A DNA stretch of 64,000 nucleotides from Nautilus pompilius (GCA_018389105.1 JACATO010000335.1:1-64000), one strand, 5' to 3'; shown: positions 1-9,529, numbered from the stretch's first letter. Notes: a model not told the origin generated them from the letters alone. A program made the numbers and translations.

Positions 1-58
1 GAGAGAGAGAGAGAGAGAAGAGAGAGAGAGAAGAGAGCGAGGGGGGAAGAGAGAGAGA
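1..58. repeat. GA-rich microsatellite at left edge
   Basis: An almost pure purine run of GA dinucleotides, interrupted by AAG and one GGGGGG block, that runs off the left end of the window. It is the same GA base repeat that builds the larger satellite at 3955-4510, but it lacks the TGACGTCA insert. Homopurine mirror repeats of this type can form triplex DNA; no function is implied. Confidence 0.95.
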
Positions 59-597
59 ATTACTCATTACAATATAATCCAGCAAAAGGTTGCTACCCTG
101 GCCAAGGAAACTTTGCACGCAGCACGGATGTTTTTGCGGTGGTGTAGATCGTTGTAACGGGGGAAGAGGGTTGGTTGTTCCTGAGCGGTTTTCCGATGAC
201 CGGGGAGTCGACCCCGCTAGACCGGTCTCCGCTCACCTACTAACGTACCGGCGCCGAAAAATAAATAAATAAATCGATAGCTGAGCTTCTGGATGCAGAA
301 ACCGTTTCCCCCCCCTTTTTTTCCAGAACGGGTTGGGCTGTTCCGCGTCTGGAGCGAGACTAATTTGCATAGGGAACCGCTTCACCCACCCACCCCCGGC
401 GCCGGCGGACCCCAACTCGGAAGTGACTGTTCGCTTTCTGTGGTGAAATGCGACCGTCCCTGGGAGGGGAGGGTGAGTCTTCCTCATCAGAGACTTTCTA
501 AAAACTAGATCGCCGTGATTTAAGACGGCGAAGGCAGGAGGCGAATGTTCCTAGCAGATCATTGACCGGCTCCCCGTCGACGAGGCCAGTGACTCAC

Positions 598-723
598 CTC
601 CTTGGCGACACCTTCCATAAACAGGTGGGCTTCCTTTACGGGCTTAGAATGGTTCTTCTGCCTTAGGAGCTGAGTAAGTATCTTTACCAGGTAAGCGGTC
701 TTTTCCGTGCGTGAAAAGATTCC
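598..723 (-). CDS. Candidate internal coding exon, unknown protein
   Basis: On the minus strand a long pyrimidine tract (about 810 down to 755) is followed, with no intervening AG, by an acceptor AG at 725-724. Then come exactly 42 open codons and a strong donor, GAG then GTGAGT (597-592). The peptide begins GIFSRTEKTAYLVKILTQLL and ends KEAHLFMEGVAKE. It is not low-complexity and looks alpha-helical, with mixed charge. Phase is 0 at both ends. I do not recognise the family. No partner exons were established, though a weaker minus-strand candidate lies at 5074-5147. The call rests on the acceptor, open frame and donor combination and could be chance. Confidence 0.35.
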
Positions 724-1014
724 CTCATAATCGGGTAGTTTACGAGGTAATTTAAGAAAAACGAAGAAGAAGAGGAGGAGGAGGAGGAGGGAGGAGGAGA
801 AAGAAAACAACACTGAAGTGGCCGGTCACAGTAGATTGTGTTAACAGGTGGTCGTCACATGCAGGTTATAGATGTCGTTGTTGAGACTGTCGCTAGGAAA
901 CGTCTTTCTTCGCGATTACCGTCGTCTTTGGAGACTTCCAGGCAGGTGGATCTGTCACGTGGACTACCTCGATTTTTCAAAAACAGGTGGGAGCTGCTGA
1001 TGCAGGTTAAAATG
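622..1014. promoter_or_regulatory. Cluster of four CAGGTG E-boxes with an imperfect direct repeat
   Basis: CAGGTG occurs at 622-627, 845-850, 943-948 and 984-989. The copies at 845 and 984 sit in a longer direct repeat: AACAGGTGG, a spacer of 7 to 9 bases, then ATGCAGGTTA followed by ATG (about 843-873 and 982-1014). CAGGTG is the core bound by Snail/ZEB zinc-finger repressors and some bHLH factors. It is also half of a splice-donor-like string, so some copies may have other explanations. A regulatory role is inference. Confidence 0.3.
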
Positions 1015-1080
1015 GCCGACGATGCAGATTACCAAACAAACGAGGTCCTTAAAACTAGGCGAATCCCGAAGCAAGTCTGA
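1012..1080 (+). other. Short ORF with strong start context (22 codons), uncertain
   Basis: The string AAAATGGCCGAC places an ATG in a near-ideal Kozak context that also resembles a YY1 site. The frame runs MADDADYQTNEVLKTRRIPK and stops after two more residues. The upstream frame stays open back to 838, so this ATG need not be the start. It could be a first coding exon whose donor I cannot place, an upstream ORF, or nothing. No family is recognised. Confidence 0.15.
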
Positions 1081-3194
1081 AAGGGCCGATATCTCAAGAA
1101 AGAGGGCGCTGCCTAAGCGGTTTTTCCTCCTCGTTACTTCGGGTGTGAGATTCCGCTAGGTGGCACTGCGTTCGCACAATTTAGCCGCAATTTAGATGGC
1201 AGTGGCTCTTTCGCGCGTAAAAAAAAAATAAAAAACAAAAAAAAAACGGGGTAACCGCTCGCGAAAATGTAGAGATCACAGCGAGTGGAGCGGACTTCTG
1301 TCTGACGAGAAGACGGCCGCCGGACCCGTAGAGAGTCCGAGAGGCCCCTTAAGCTTTGACCCGATGTGCCGCCGTAACCATGACAGAAATCAAATCAAAT
1401 GATCGATTTTAACTGACTACCAGAAGCATTTTTCTAAAACCCGTTCTCGACATAAGGCCCGGGGTTGGGGGGGGTGTGAGTTGTCCGTATCCGCGCGCGC
1501 TCTCTCCGTCTCATGTTGCTGTTCTTCTGCTGGCATGAACTTCTGCAGTCGTTGACGGACTCGATGAGGTGCGCAGTGCCTCAGCTACGACCGACGAGCA
1601 TCGCTACTGAAAGTCTGCGCTGGAGAGAGATCTTCTGAGTAGTTGCGATAGGAAACCGGAAAGAAAGCCGACGAGAAGCCATCAGGCACGGAAGACTTCC
1701 CTCTCGCTCGCTCTCTTGCCAAATGGTATCTCGCCCCTCTGGTATCCCGATCTCAGGCAAAAACGCGTGACGATGCTACAGAAATCCATTTAAATATAAT
1801 ACTGGTGATAACCCCACCCTTTGGCGGGGGTGGAGCCATCTGCAGCAATTATCATCGTTTGTCCGAGACGGTCGAAAAGTAAACCGGGGACCTATTTCCC
1901 CCCCAACACCGATCGCGCGCGCGGGGCGGTGTCTACAGTCTACACGATAAACGCTTTTGGCGAACCTCTTACCCCCTGTTCCGTTAAAACTCGTCCATCC
2001 AGCTGAAGCCTACAAACTGGGAGATAGAGCGCCTTTTACAGCGGGGGGGGGGGTGTTAGACGGAGAAGACGACCGAGGGTTGTTTAATAACCCTTTCCCG
2101 CTAGATGTAGCCATAACCCGAGTGGCAAGCCAGAAAACGAAGCACGAGGTTAATTAGACACCTCTAAACTGTACTCAGTTAGGATTTCGTGATGCAATCC
2201 TACACGAATATCGCTAAGTTTCATTATGAAACCCCCCCGCAGCCACTAGATAATATAACAAGCCCTAATTCTTTTCTTATAAAAGCTTTTCTTCCATAGA
2301 TAAATGTTTTAGAAACTTTAAGCGCCGCGATTGTCTAATTCTAAACGATACATCACCATTGGCTATATTATTTTTGCCACAAATCGATTGCTTCCAGGTG
2401 GAAGATTGAAATTATGTATCCCCGCCCTCTATGTAAACAGGGTTGGTCCCAAGATATTACATACTACGGTTGAGCATTAACATCTGACACCACAATATTG
2501 GCTTATATACAGTGGTGATGCGCGATAATTCGCACTGTTCGTGATTTATAGCATCAAACCTGTAGCAGTAGGATTTAAAGTGACGAGGACATCGATTTAA
2601 CGCCTTTAACACCATCAAGCCTGTTAGTCACCCATTAGGTAAGTTAGACCTGACTGCATTGCTTCTTGTTTCTTATACCAAAAATTGAACAGTAAAATAA
2701 ACCAACCATTCGCTTTGTTAAGGGCATTTTGTCGGCCCCAAGACGTTAAGAACTTAGGTGTATTTCCTATTATTCTTACTTGTAAAGATAGTAAAATTCT
2801 ATTTAATTTGTCAGCTGACAGCTTTAACATTTTTTTTTAAAAAAAAACATTCTTCATCCTGTTAGCTGTGGATTACATTTGTTTGCTTTTTAAAAATTTT
2901 CTTATGTCAGTTGTATACATATATTCCATAAGTTCTTTACCTACTTTCAATTTTCACGTTTCTCTGCTTCGGACATGAAATCTGTTTTTGGCAACTTGGT
3001 ACGGACGGATTCATTTCCGGCAAGGGGAGTAATTCTGTGATGACTTTTGTCTGGCTCTACATCCATTTAAAATATGCGTAGAAAAATAACTACCGACACG
3101 CCTGAAAAAGAGATAATAAATATATGGCTAAACTAATAAACAAATACGTCAGTATTATATTTCCACATGGTTATTAAATAACGGCGGAAAATAC
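1081..3194. other. No gene seen; CpG-rich then AT-rich
   Basis: The stretch holds a poly-A tract (about 1219-1247), a short CG-alternating run near 1492 leading into CT repeats, a G-run near 1465 and another near 2041. It turns AT-rich after about 2160. A perfect T9A9 palindrome lies at 2830-2847. No convincing ORF, splice pair or RNA gene was found. Confidence 0.6.
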
Positions 3195-3614
3195 TTAAGA
3201 ATAGTAACCGCTCCCATATATGGCAGCGTGGCGCCAAGCTTTAATATGACTGGCGTAAAGTTGCTGAGTTCCTCCGGGTACTGCCACCTTCCGAATTCCA
3301 TGCTTCCTGTCATGATTAAAGCGATGGGGTGGAGGCAGTCTAAAACAATCGTATCTCCACCAATAACTAAGCGTTTCTACGATGCCACGACACGAAATGA
3401 TACCCAGTACGGAACAGGGGGCATAACCTTCTCTCTTCCTAGTGTTTCGTCCACCTCCCGTGGGAGGATGGATACTGCTCTTGATTGTCAGACAGTAGAA
3501 ACTCTTTTTCAGACCGCGTGCAACTCCGACTTCGATCTTACCACTGTAATTAATACAAAACAACGGAAATGGGATAGATCAACACTCGATACGTTTCGTC
3601 GTCTTCTATTTTGA
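3195..3614. other. Segment open on both strands (about 125 codons each), unidentified
   Basis: A 128-codon frame on plus (3228-3614) and a 122-codon frame on minus (3195-3563) overlap almost fully. Local base composition is more balanced than in the AT-rich flanks. Neither product resembles a family I know. Neither has a signal peptide, repeats or obvious motifs. Double-strand openness in a patch of higher GC often marks a decayed transposon fragment or chance. No splice signals bracket it clearly. I keep it because it is the longest frame in the left part that is not low-complexity. Confidence 0.25.
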
Positions 3615-3952
3615 AGAGTTATAATTGTTGAGTTAGTATATATATATTTTTTTCCTGTTTTTTTTAAAGCTGCACACTCAATTAATCTTCTTGTTGACTT
3701 AAGCCCCTAACACGTGTCCCCACCTCTCCGCTCCCTCAACAAAAACAGGAAGAAAGAAAACAAACAGCTTTCAGCCTATTCCTTTTTTTTTCTTCGATAA
3801 TTCGATCGGAGGTTGGAGCTCGGGACGGTTATATCTTCTTGCGCTAATTTGTGAGGACGTTGGACCGACAAACAGAACCCCAAGAGACTGACGGTGGAAA
3901 AACTCCACCGTTTGTTTACCTGCCACGAGAAAAAAAAACAAACAATAGTGAG

Positions 3953-3954
<2 letters not shown>

Positions 3955-3986
<32 letters not shown>

Positions 3987-4510
3987 AGGATGACGTCAGT
4001 ACAGAGAGAGAGAGATTAGTTATTACGAGAGAGATGATGTCAGTACAGAGAGAGAGAGAAGAGAGAGATACGTCATTACAGAGAGAGAGAGATAGAGAGA
4101 GCGAGAAGAAGAGAGAGAGAGAGATGACGTCAGTACAGAGCGAGAGAGAGAGAGAGAGAGAGATGACGTCAGTTACAGAGAGAGATGACGTCAGTACAGA
4201 GCGAGAGATATAGAGAAGAGAGAGATGACTGTCCTGTAGAGCCGAGAGATTCGAGAGAGAGAGATGCAGAGTACGCCACCGAGAGAGGAAGAGAGAGATG
4301 AGAGAGTCAGACAGAGAGAGAGACGATAGAGAGAGAAGAGAGAGATGACGTCAGTACAGAGAGAGAGCGGAGAGAGAGAGAGAGAGATGACGTCAGTACA
4401 GAGCGAGAGAGAGATATATATAGGAGAGAGAAGAGGAGAGAGATGAGTCAGTACAGAGAGAGAGATAGAGAGAGATGACGTCAGTACAGAGAGAGAGAGA
4501 GAGAGATCTA
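3955..4510. repeat. GA satellite with repeated TGACGTCAGTACAG insert
   Basis: GA dinucleotide arrays are interrupted at irregular spacing by the unit GATGACGTCAGTACAGA. Perfect TGACGTCA octamers lie at 3991, 4125, 4164, 4186, 4346, 4388 and 4476. Degenerate copies lie near 4034, 4068 and 4226, and one copy (4444-4450) has become TGAGTCA. TGACGTCA is the palindromic CRE/ATF core and TGAGTCA the AP-1 core. The tract yields only low-complexity ORFs and is non-coding. Whether it binds CREB or AP-1 factors is unknown. Confidence 0.9.
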
Positions 4511-4646
4511 TTCGATATTATTAAAGCCGAGATATTTCGGAATGGGTGGAATATAAGTGCTGCTGGCAGCGAAGTTGATCTGGCAAGGGAAAACGGGAAT
4601 TTGTGAAAAGGAAAAACGTTCTTTCTTAACAGAAATAACGTGACTG

Positions 4647-4722
4647 GCGCGCATGGCGCGCGCGCGTATATGCGTATGCATGTATGTATGTATCTGTGTG
4701 TATACGTGTGTTTGCGTGTGTG
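4647..4722. other. Alternating purine-pyrimidine tract (Z-DNA-prone)
   Basis: The tract runs CG-alternating, then TA/CG mixed, then TGTA and TG repeats, with only a few breaks in alternation. The CG-rich first third (4647-4666) is the strongest left-handed-DNA candidate. It lies about 140 bp to the right of the GA/CRE satellite, so two non-B-DNA-prone repeats sit side by side. No gene is present. Confidence 0.6.
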
Positions 4723-5073
4723 AAAATATACAGATAAGAGCTCAAAATATTGAGAAATCCTGAAAAACGATATAGTCGCCGGTATGCGTTGGGGGGAGGG
4801 GAGACGAAAGATAGAAAAGCATAGAAGAGCAAGGCGAAGACAACAATAAAAACAATGAGAGCAAAAAGAAGGGTGGGATAATGGAATCTGGAAAGGCAGG
4901 AGTCGAAAAGATGGAAGAGGAAAACGTATATTACATAAACGGCAGAAATTAGAAATACCAAAATAAAAAAAAGAAAGAAAGCGAGGTCCAGACGTCTTGT
5001 AGCTCTCCCTCTTTCCCGAGATGTTTCGGATCACTCCTGCACGACTCCGTCCGCCTACAGCCTGTCAACTCAC

Positions 5074-5147
5074 CGGAATCTGTCTGGAAGTGATTGAACT
5101 CAACTATAAGATCGATAGTCCAGTTTGTTTTTCTTTTCCTCTCTATA
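5074..5147 (-). CDS. Weak candidate minus-strand exon
   Basis: Reading the minus strand, a T-rich stretch ends in an AG near 5149. An open frame (RFIERKRKTNWTIDLIVEF and on) then runs to a good donor, CCG then GTGAGT (5073-5068). The 3' boundary is well defined; the acceptor is weak and the exon is short. If real, it could belong to the same leftward gene as 598-723, upstream of it. No family is recognised, and chance is a serious alternative. Confidence 0.15.
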
Positions 5148-5149
5148 AA

Positions 5150-6265
5150 TCTTTAACAAAAGGACGACATGCTGGGGATTATGCCGTGTGTGATTGCATT
5201 CCAGATGGGCTTCGTTTGTTCTTGTCGACTGGAGACCTCACGACCCTTTTCAAGATGTGAGCGGCGACGTTTCAAGAAATATTCTTATTTCTTCACTTAA
5301 CAAAAATGCATTTGGTATCAGGAGTCTGCGCTTGAATCGGATGATATCGGTAATCACGGTAAAAATTGCAAAAAGTTAATTTTGTTCGATCGATGAAAAT
5401 AAAAAGGAAAGATTCCCCAGTTCACATCGACATTAAGCTGATCAATGTCGACGAATTTAACCCCCCCCCCACCACCAACCGACTCGTACAAACCTGCTAG
5501 TTTAAGGTAAACCGCCTTCTGAATCACCAGGGAAACCAAATGATAAGTAAGGGAGGATAAGCAAATTATATACAAAATTCAGCTGGCGAATAAACGCATA
5601 ATAAGTCTTCAGCAGCCAATATAAAATGTTTTGCCTTTCCGGATGAATCTGCTTACATGTGGAGAGAGATGGAGGAACCTTATCTAGTTTTGTGTTCTTA
5701 AAGCTGCACAGACCAACATCATATCTCACATCCAGAAGTGTTGGGGGGAACCCAAACATTTTTATCAACTGATTCCAAGCAGCCTGAGAATATGATACAT
5801 CGCTCAGGTGCGCAAAACGAGTTTGGCGTCATGTTCACAATGGAGACATTGCTGAAGGATAATCTTATTATTTACGTAGGCGGTGTCTATCGGAATTACC
5901 GCTAAATCACTGCAGAATAAGGGACGTATTTAACATGATAAATAAGTTACATCCGTTGCCGCGTCTGATCGGTGTGACAGTGGTTAATGTTCTAGAATTT
6001 CGGCATCGAAGTCTGGCGCGAGAGAAGCACAGCTCCGCTACCAGATGTTCGTCGATCGGTCGGACGAGAGGCAAACACCAACAGAAACTTCGCATCTGGG
6101 GATCCAGAGCTTCCTCAAACGTTGGCAAGCATTAATTCCACGGCCGGAGAAAGACTCTCTCTCTGTCGACGGAAATCGGTGCGGGACGGCGATTCCAAGA
6201 ACCACTTATCTCCATCCTTTGAGTCGCTGATGGCAGACTTGTACAGAGAAACGTCGAATTCCGGT
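5150..6265. other. No gene seen
   Basis: The sequence is mixed. A C-run lies at about 5461-5470, and CpG density rises from about 5900. Several short overlapping frames on both strands are shadows of CpG-rich DNA with no recognisable product. No RNA gene or transposon was identified. Confidence 0.5.
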
Positions 6266-6286
6266 GGGGGAGGGGATGGGAGGGGG
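6266..6286 (+). other. G-quadruplex motif
   Basis: Four G-runs (5, 4, 3 and 5 bases) separated by one, two and one base fit the intramolecular G4 pattern with very short loops, which favours a stable parallel fold. The motif lies in the CpG-rich domain about 370 bp upstream of the paired CCAAT boxes. Confidence 0.6.
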
Positions 6287-6638
6287 CTTGGTTTTGTTTG
6301 TTTTAAAATAATAATCAGGCTGACGATCGGGGCGGGGGCCGCCGGAAACACCCGAATGGTTGCTGGCTGCATCCTCGTATCCGGCGTACCTAAGCTCGGA
6401 GACAGGAGCTCGTTGGTTGGTTGGTTGGTTGGTGGGCGGCAATTAACCCCCCCCCGCGGACACCAATTAAAAACGTTTTGCTACCCTTTTTTTTTTTTTA
6501 ATGCGAGAAATGAAGTCATTAAAGTTCTTTAGAGGGCGTTCACCTTATATCCGTCTCCGGGAAATAACGGAGCAATATGCAAATTAAGAGAGGGGTTTTT
6601 TTGTTTATTTTTTTTTTTTATTTCGAGAACAGTGAAGT
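6287..6638. other. CpG-rich spacer with GGTT repeat and T-runs
   Basis: The spacer contains a GGTT tetranucleotide array at about 6413-6432, a C-run near 6450 and long T-runs at about 6487-6499 and 6607-6620. No gene is recognised. Confidence 0.5.
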
Positions 6639-6672
6639 CATCTGATTGGTTCGTGAATGGACCAATCAGATG
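6639..6672. promoter_or_regulatory. Perfect inverted repeat carrying two opposed CCAAT boxes
   Basis: CATCTGATTGGT (6639-6650) and ACCAATCAGATG (6661-6672) are exact reverse complements around a 10-base loop. Each arm contains a CCAAT core, one in each orientation, in the (A/G)CCAAT context bound by the NF-Y trimer. Paired CCAAT boxes are typical of proximal promoters. A strong splice donor follows 368 bp downstream at 7040, which fits a promoter and first exon between them. As RNA the same sequence would form a 12-bp hairpin. Confidence 0.55.
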
Positions 6673-6846
6673 GCATAATAACCGACGCCAAGGCTTGAAG
6701 TACGCAGGCAGCAGTCAAATGCCGGTAGATTTGTGTCGGAGATGGCGAATAAACCGCACACTACTTCGTTACCGGTACTGATATAGTAATATTTCTGTGG
6801 TGGGAGACCTGCGACGACCCGGTCGGTCGTACGTACGAAACAAGCG

Positions 6847-7039
6847 GTGTTAAAGGGAGATAAGCGCGCCGTCACCGCTCAGCTATCGGTATTTCTCCCA
6901 CCCCCCCACCCCGACATGTCCGCCCGTTTACTGCGGGTATCCTTAAGTTTGGGCTCACCTCCCTCCCTCCCTCCCGAAAACAGGCTACCTGGACTCGCCA
7001 GTGGACCTAGGGCGGTATATCGAGTAACGGCGATGTGAG
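6847..7039 (+). other. Candidate first exon ending at a strong GTAAGT donor
   Basis: CpG-rich sequence ends in GAG followed by GTAAGTCG (donor at 7040), a near-consensus splice donor. An open frame from an in-frame ATG-like start at 6847 crosses a C-rich segment and stops just before the donor, so the exon is better read as 5' untranslated. The upstream boundary is arbitrary; transcription could start anywhere after the CCAAT pair at 6639-6672. No acceptor partner was identified. Confidence 0.3.
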
Positions 7040-7413
7040 GTAAGTCGTTTTGAATAAGCGGCCTCGCTCATTCAGTCAGTCGTGCCCCTGGGGGGGTCCT
7101 CCTCCTCCCTACCTGTGAATGAAGGGGACCCGCGGCGGATGTGACCGTCGCAGGGCGGAGCGAACGCCTTTATTCCCGTCACCAGCAGTTTTTAGAACAA
7201 AATTGTGTCGCCCTGTCCCCTACCCCCACCCCTACTCCACCATCGCTGGCTGATTTATTGTTATCCTCATCTCTTCCAGGTAGCCCAGGTGTAACCAGAA
7301 ACTCCCTGGCGGATTCTCGCCATTCCGCCTGTTGTACTTCGTCTTTGTTTCCCCTCACGAAACTTAAAACGGGTGTTTACCTTGAGGCATTTCTTTCATG
7401 GGTGACAGACGGA

Positions 7414-7466
7414 CATCATTACTATTATTACTATTATTATTATTACTATTATTATTACTACTATTT
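7414..7466. repeat. (TAY)n trinucleotide microsatellite
   Basis: An array of ATT and ACT trinucleotides, about 17 units. It would read as poly-tyrosine in one frame, but that frame has no other support. Confidence 0.9.
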
Positions 7467-8274
7467 CACGCAACTGTGCTGCCGTTTTCTAGGAAAATAA
7501 ACATGAAATTTATGTCTGATGTCAGTCACCCTAGCAAGATGATGATTTAGGGGGTGGCATTAAACTTTAAGGTTATTATAATGAGTACTGAAGCTCTTCT
7601 CTCTGTATCTCTACAACATTGAACACTAACAGGTAATTCTCCTGGTGGGTTCCTACATCTATACATCCTCATCATATTTCTCAATGACGAGAGCGGAGGC
7701 TGAAGTTAGATGACGATAAGGAGCTGTTTAGCCGCCTCCCCTTTAATCTGATAATCTGTTTGTTTTTTGTTCCCCCCCCCAGTTTGTAGGGACCAAAAAT
7801 CGATGCCGAGGGCTCCCGCTTGGGGAGGTCTGACGCTTCGCCATCGTGAAAACGACTGCAGACAATTATTTCCTTTGTTGATTTTGTGAACGAAAAGTAA
7901 TTTGTTAAAAGTGCACTTCCGAGTCTCGGTTACACGGCCCGGAGTGGGGTCCACCTGTCGTCTCTCTCATTTTAAAAACTGTTTATAGATTTCGATGAAT
8001 GTATGGGTTTGTTCTGCTTTTACTTCTCCAACATTTGCTTCTGCAACACAAGCGGATAGACAGACAGGGAGGGAGGCGAACAGGTAGCGTTTTTAATGAT
8101 CCCAGGCCGGTTGGTCCATCGCCATTTGGCAGATGGGTCCGTCCGTCCAGTCTGCTGTTTGGAGAACAGCAGGAAGCATTTCCACCGAGCTGGCAGCATC
8201 CTGAATGTTACATTATCAGAGCCTTTGCGGCGGAGTATCTGAATTAATCACTTTCATCCTGGCCGAGAATACGA

Positions 8275-8275
<1 letters not shown>

Positions 8276-8307
<32 letters not shown>

Positions 8308-8326
8308 GATGATGATGATAGTAATA
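8276..8326. repeat. (ATT)n and (GAT)n compound microsatellite
   Basis: About ten ATT units pass directly into four to five GAT units. A related CAT array lies 70 bp further right (8394-8410). Confidence 0.9.
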
Positions 8327-8906
8327 AAATCGCTTTTCTGAAAACTTCATGCACCACCCAAGTTAATATCTGCAGATTTGCTGGCTGGTAAAACATCATC
8401 ATCATCATCCACCCCTGGCAGGGAGGTTCGCTGCCCCGCGGAAGCGGACTGGTATCGGATCATCTGAAATGGCTCGGCGCCGATTATATCGGGAGCGGGG
8501 TAACTGATGTGCCCAGCTCCCACCAGCCTCTGCCTCCTCTTCTCCTCGTTCTTTCTCCCATCACCCACCCCCTCTGTTATCCCTGCTTTCCAAAATGTGA
8601 CTTGTTCCACACGGTGATGACGCCGTCTCGCTCTCTCTCCCCCCTAACATCGCCAGGGCCCCTCCTCCTCCTCCTCCGCCGCTGCGCTGCTGCTGCTGCC
8701 GCCGCCTCCACGTTTGATCGATACGAAGCTCGGTCGGTCGCCATAACGCTGGAAACATTCCGCAGAAATTTTGCCGTGGAGCCTCTGAATCGAAGCGGCC
8801 GAATCCCTTCCCCTTTCCCGGGAGGACGGGGGGGGGTGTGTGGGGGAAAGGGCCTCCGGCAACGGTCGTCGAATCCCCTACAACACCGCGATGAGCTAAT
8901 CCCAAC

Positions 8907-9098
8907 ATGGCGTCCGGCGGTGACAAATTGCATGTGTGTTGTCATAGTGACGGAGCGGCAGGATCTGTCTGTAAGCGGCGGTTCGATCGCCGCTGGACGG
9001 CCTGTTTGTTTGTGTGGACAGGGTTAGGGTCAGGGTGGGACCACTCCCCGGCAGGCCGGCCGGATCCGGTGCTAGGCCCGAAGCCGGCCCAGGCGTAA
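8907..9098 (+). CDS. Short ORF with good start context in the island, uncertain
   Basis: The context AACATGGCG gives A at -3 and G at +4 and doubles as a YY1-like element. The frame begins MASGGDKLHVCCHSDGAA and is open for 63 codons. A possible internal donor (TCT then GTAAGC, about 8969) could splice out the later, low-complexity-looking half. It could be the true first coding exon of the rightward gene, an upstream ORF in a 5' leader, or chance. The product is unrecognised, with no motif beyond a short Cys/His-rich patch. Confidence 0.25.
   Translation: MASGGDKLHVCCHSDGAAGSVCKRRFDRRWTACLFVWTGLGSGWDHSPAGRPDPVLGPKPAQA
9021..9039 (+). other. G-quadruplex motif with telomere-like spacing
   Basis: GGGTTAGGGTCAGGGTGGG has four G3 runs with loops of 3, 3 and 1. 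It fits the G4 consensus exactly and sits inside the short ORF and 200 bp upstream of the donor at 9236, so it could fold in nascent RNA or non-template DNA of a first exon. One GGGTTAGGG is not a telomeric array. Confidence 0.65.
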
Positions 9099-9130
9099 AC
9101 ACGGTCCGCCGACGAGACGGAGGAAGGAGC

Positions 9131-9235
9131 GCTGCTGCTGCTGCTGTCGAGCGAGCGAGCGAGACACGGACATGAGACTGCGCTGATCGGCTGGCTGGCT
9201 GGGTGCTGCTGCTGCTGCTGATGGTGATGATGGTG
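9131..9235 (+). other. CTG-repeat first-exon candidate with GTGAGT donor
   Basis: Two GCT/CTG arrays (9131-9146 and about 9204-9219) flank a GAGC tetranucleotide run (9149-9162). A short ATGGTG repeat then leads into a GTGAGT donor at 9236-9241. To the right the CpG-rich domain soon gives way to AT-rich sequence, so this is the last good donor before the long intron-like region. The exon is probably untranslated; its start is not defined. Confidence 0.35.
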
Positions 9236-9529
9236 GTGAGTGGGAACAACTTTCTAGCGTATGATTGCAGGGAGCCGAGGGCGCCTGGCATGTCCCCCTC
9301 CCCTCCCTGTCGGATCCCCGCCCCGCCGACAAACAAAAATCGCGAATATTTGTTGTTGTTGATCTGAATCCTCCTGTGATATGCGTCGTTAATCCCGTCC
9401 ACGGCGCGAGCTGCCCCTAATTTCTGTATCCAGTTGTGCCCCCGGCCGAGCTGAAACCATTGACGACACTCGGGGCCGGAGGAAGGAAATCACCAACAAC
9501 AACAACAACGATGGGGCCGGCGAACAAAG

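Larger units (their letters stand above)
7042..8906. other. CpG-island sequence with microsatellites; no gene recognised
   Basis: The stretch includes TAY trinucleotides (7414-7466), ATT then GAT trinucleotides (8276-8326), a CAT array (8394-8410), CTC/GCC trinucleotide runs (8660-8706) and a G-run with a second G-rich block (8829-8850). Long overlapping frames around 8509-9027 on both strands are rich in single-residue runs and are best read as non-coding GC-rich DNA. Confidence 0.55.

Noticed and set aside
3851-4213. 120-codon frame rich in Glu/Arg across the GA satellite
   Set aside because: It is the translation of GA repeats; no non-repetitive coding segment supports it.
3955-4510. Regularly interrupted repeat resembling a CRISPR array
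   Set aside because: Spacing is irregular, the material between units is GA repeat rather than unique spacers, and the sequence is eukaryotic.
4393-5034. 213-codon minus frame, the longest in the window
   Set aside because: It begins in ordinary AT/CT-rich DNA and runs into the complement of the GA satellite and the Z-DNA tract; Ser/Leu/Phe/Tyr-rich low complexity with no family signal.
9021-9039. Telomere-like GGGTTAGGG
   Set aside because: Only one and a half units are present; it is a G4 motif, not an interstitial telomeric array.
8509-9402. Several overlapping 120-170-codon frames on both strands
   Set aside because: They overlap one another in GC-rich trinucleotide repeats and contain long single-residue runs; the island is better read as promoter and leader.
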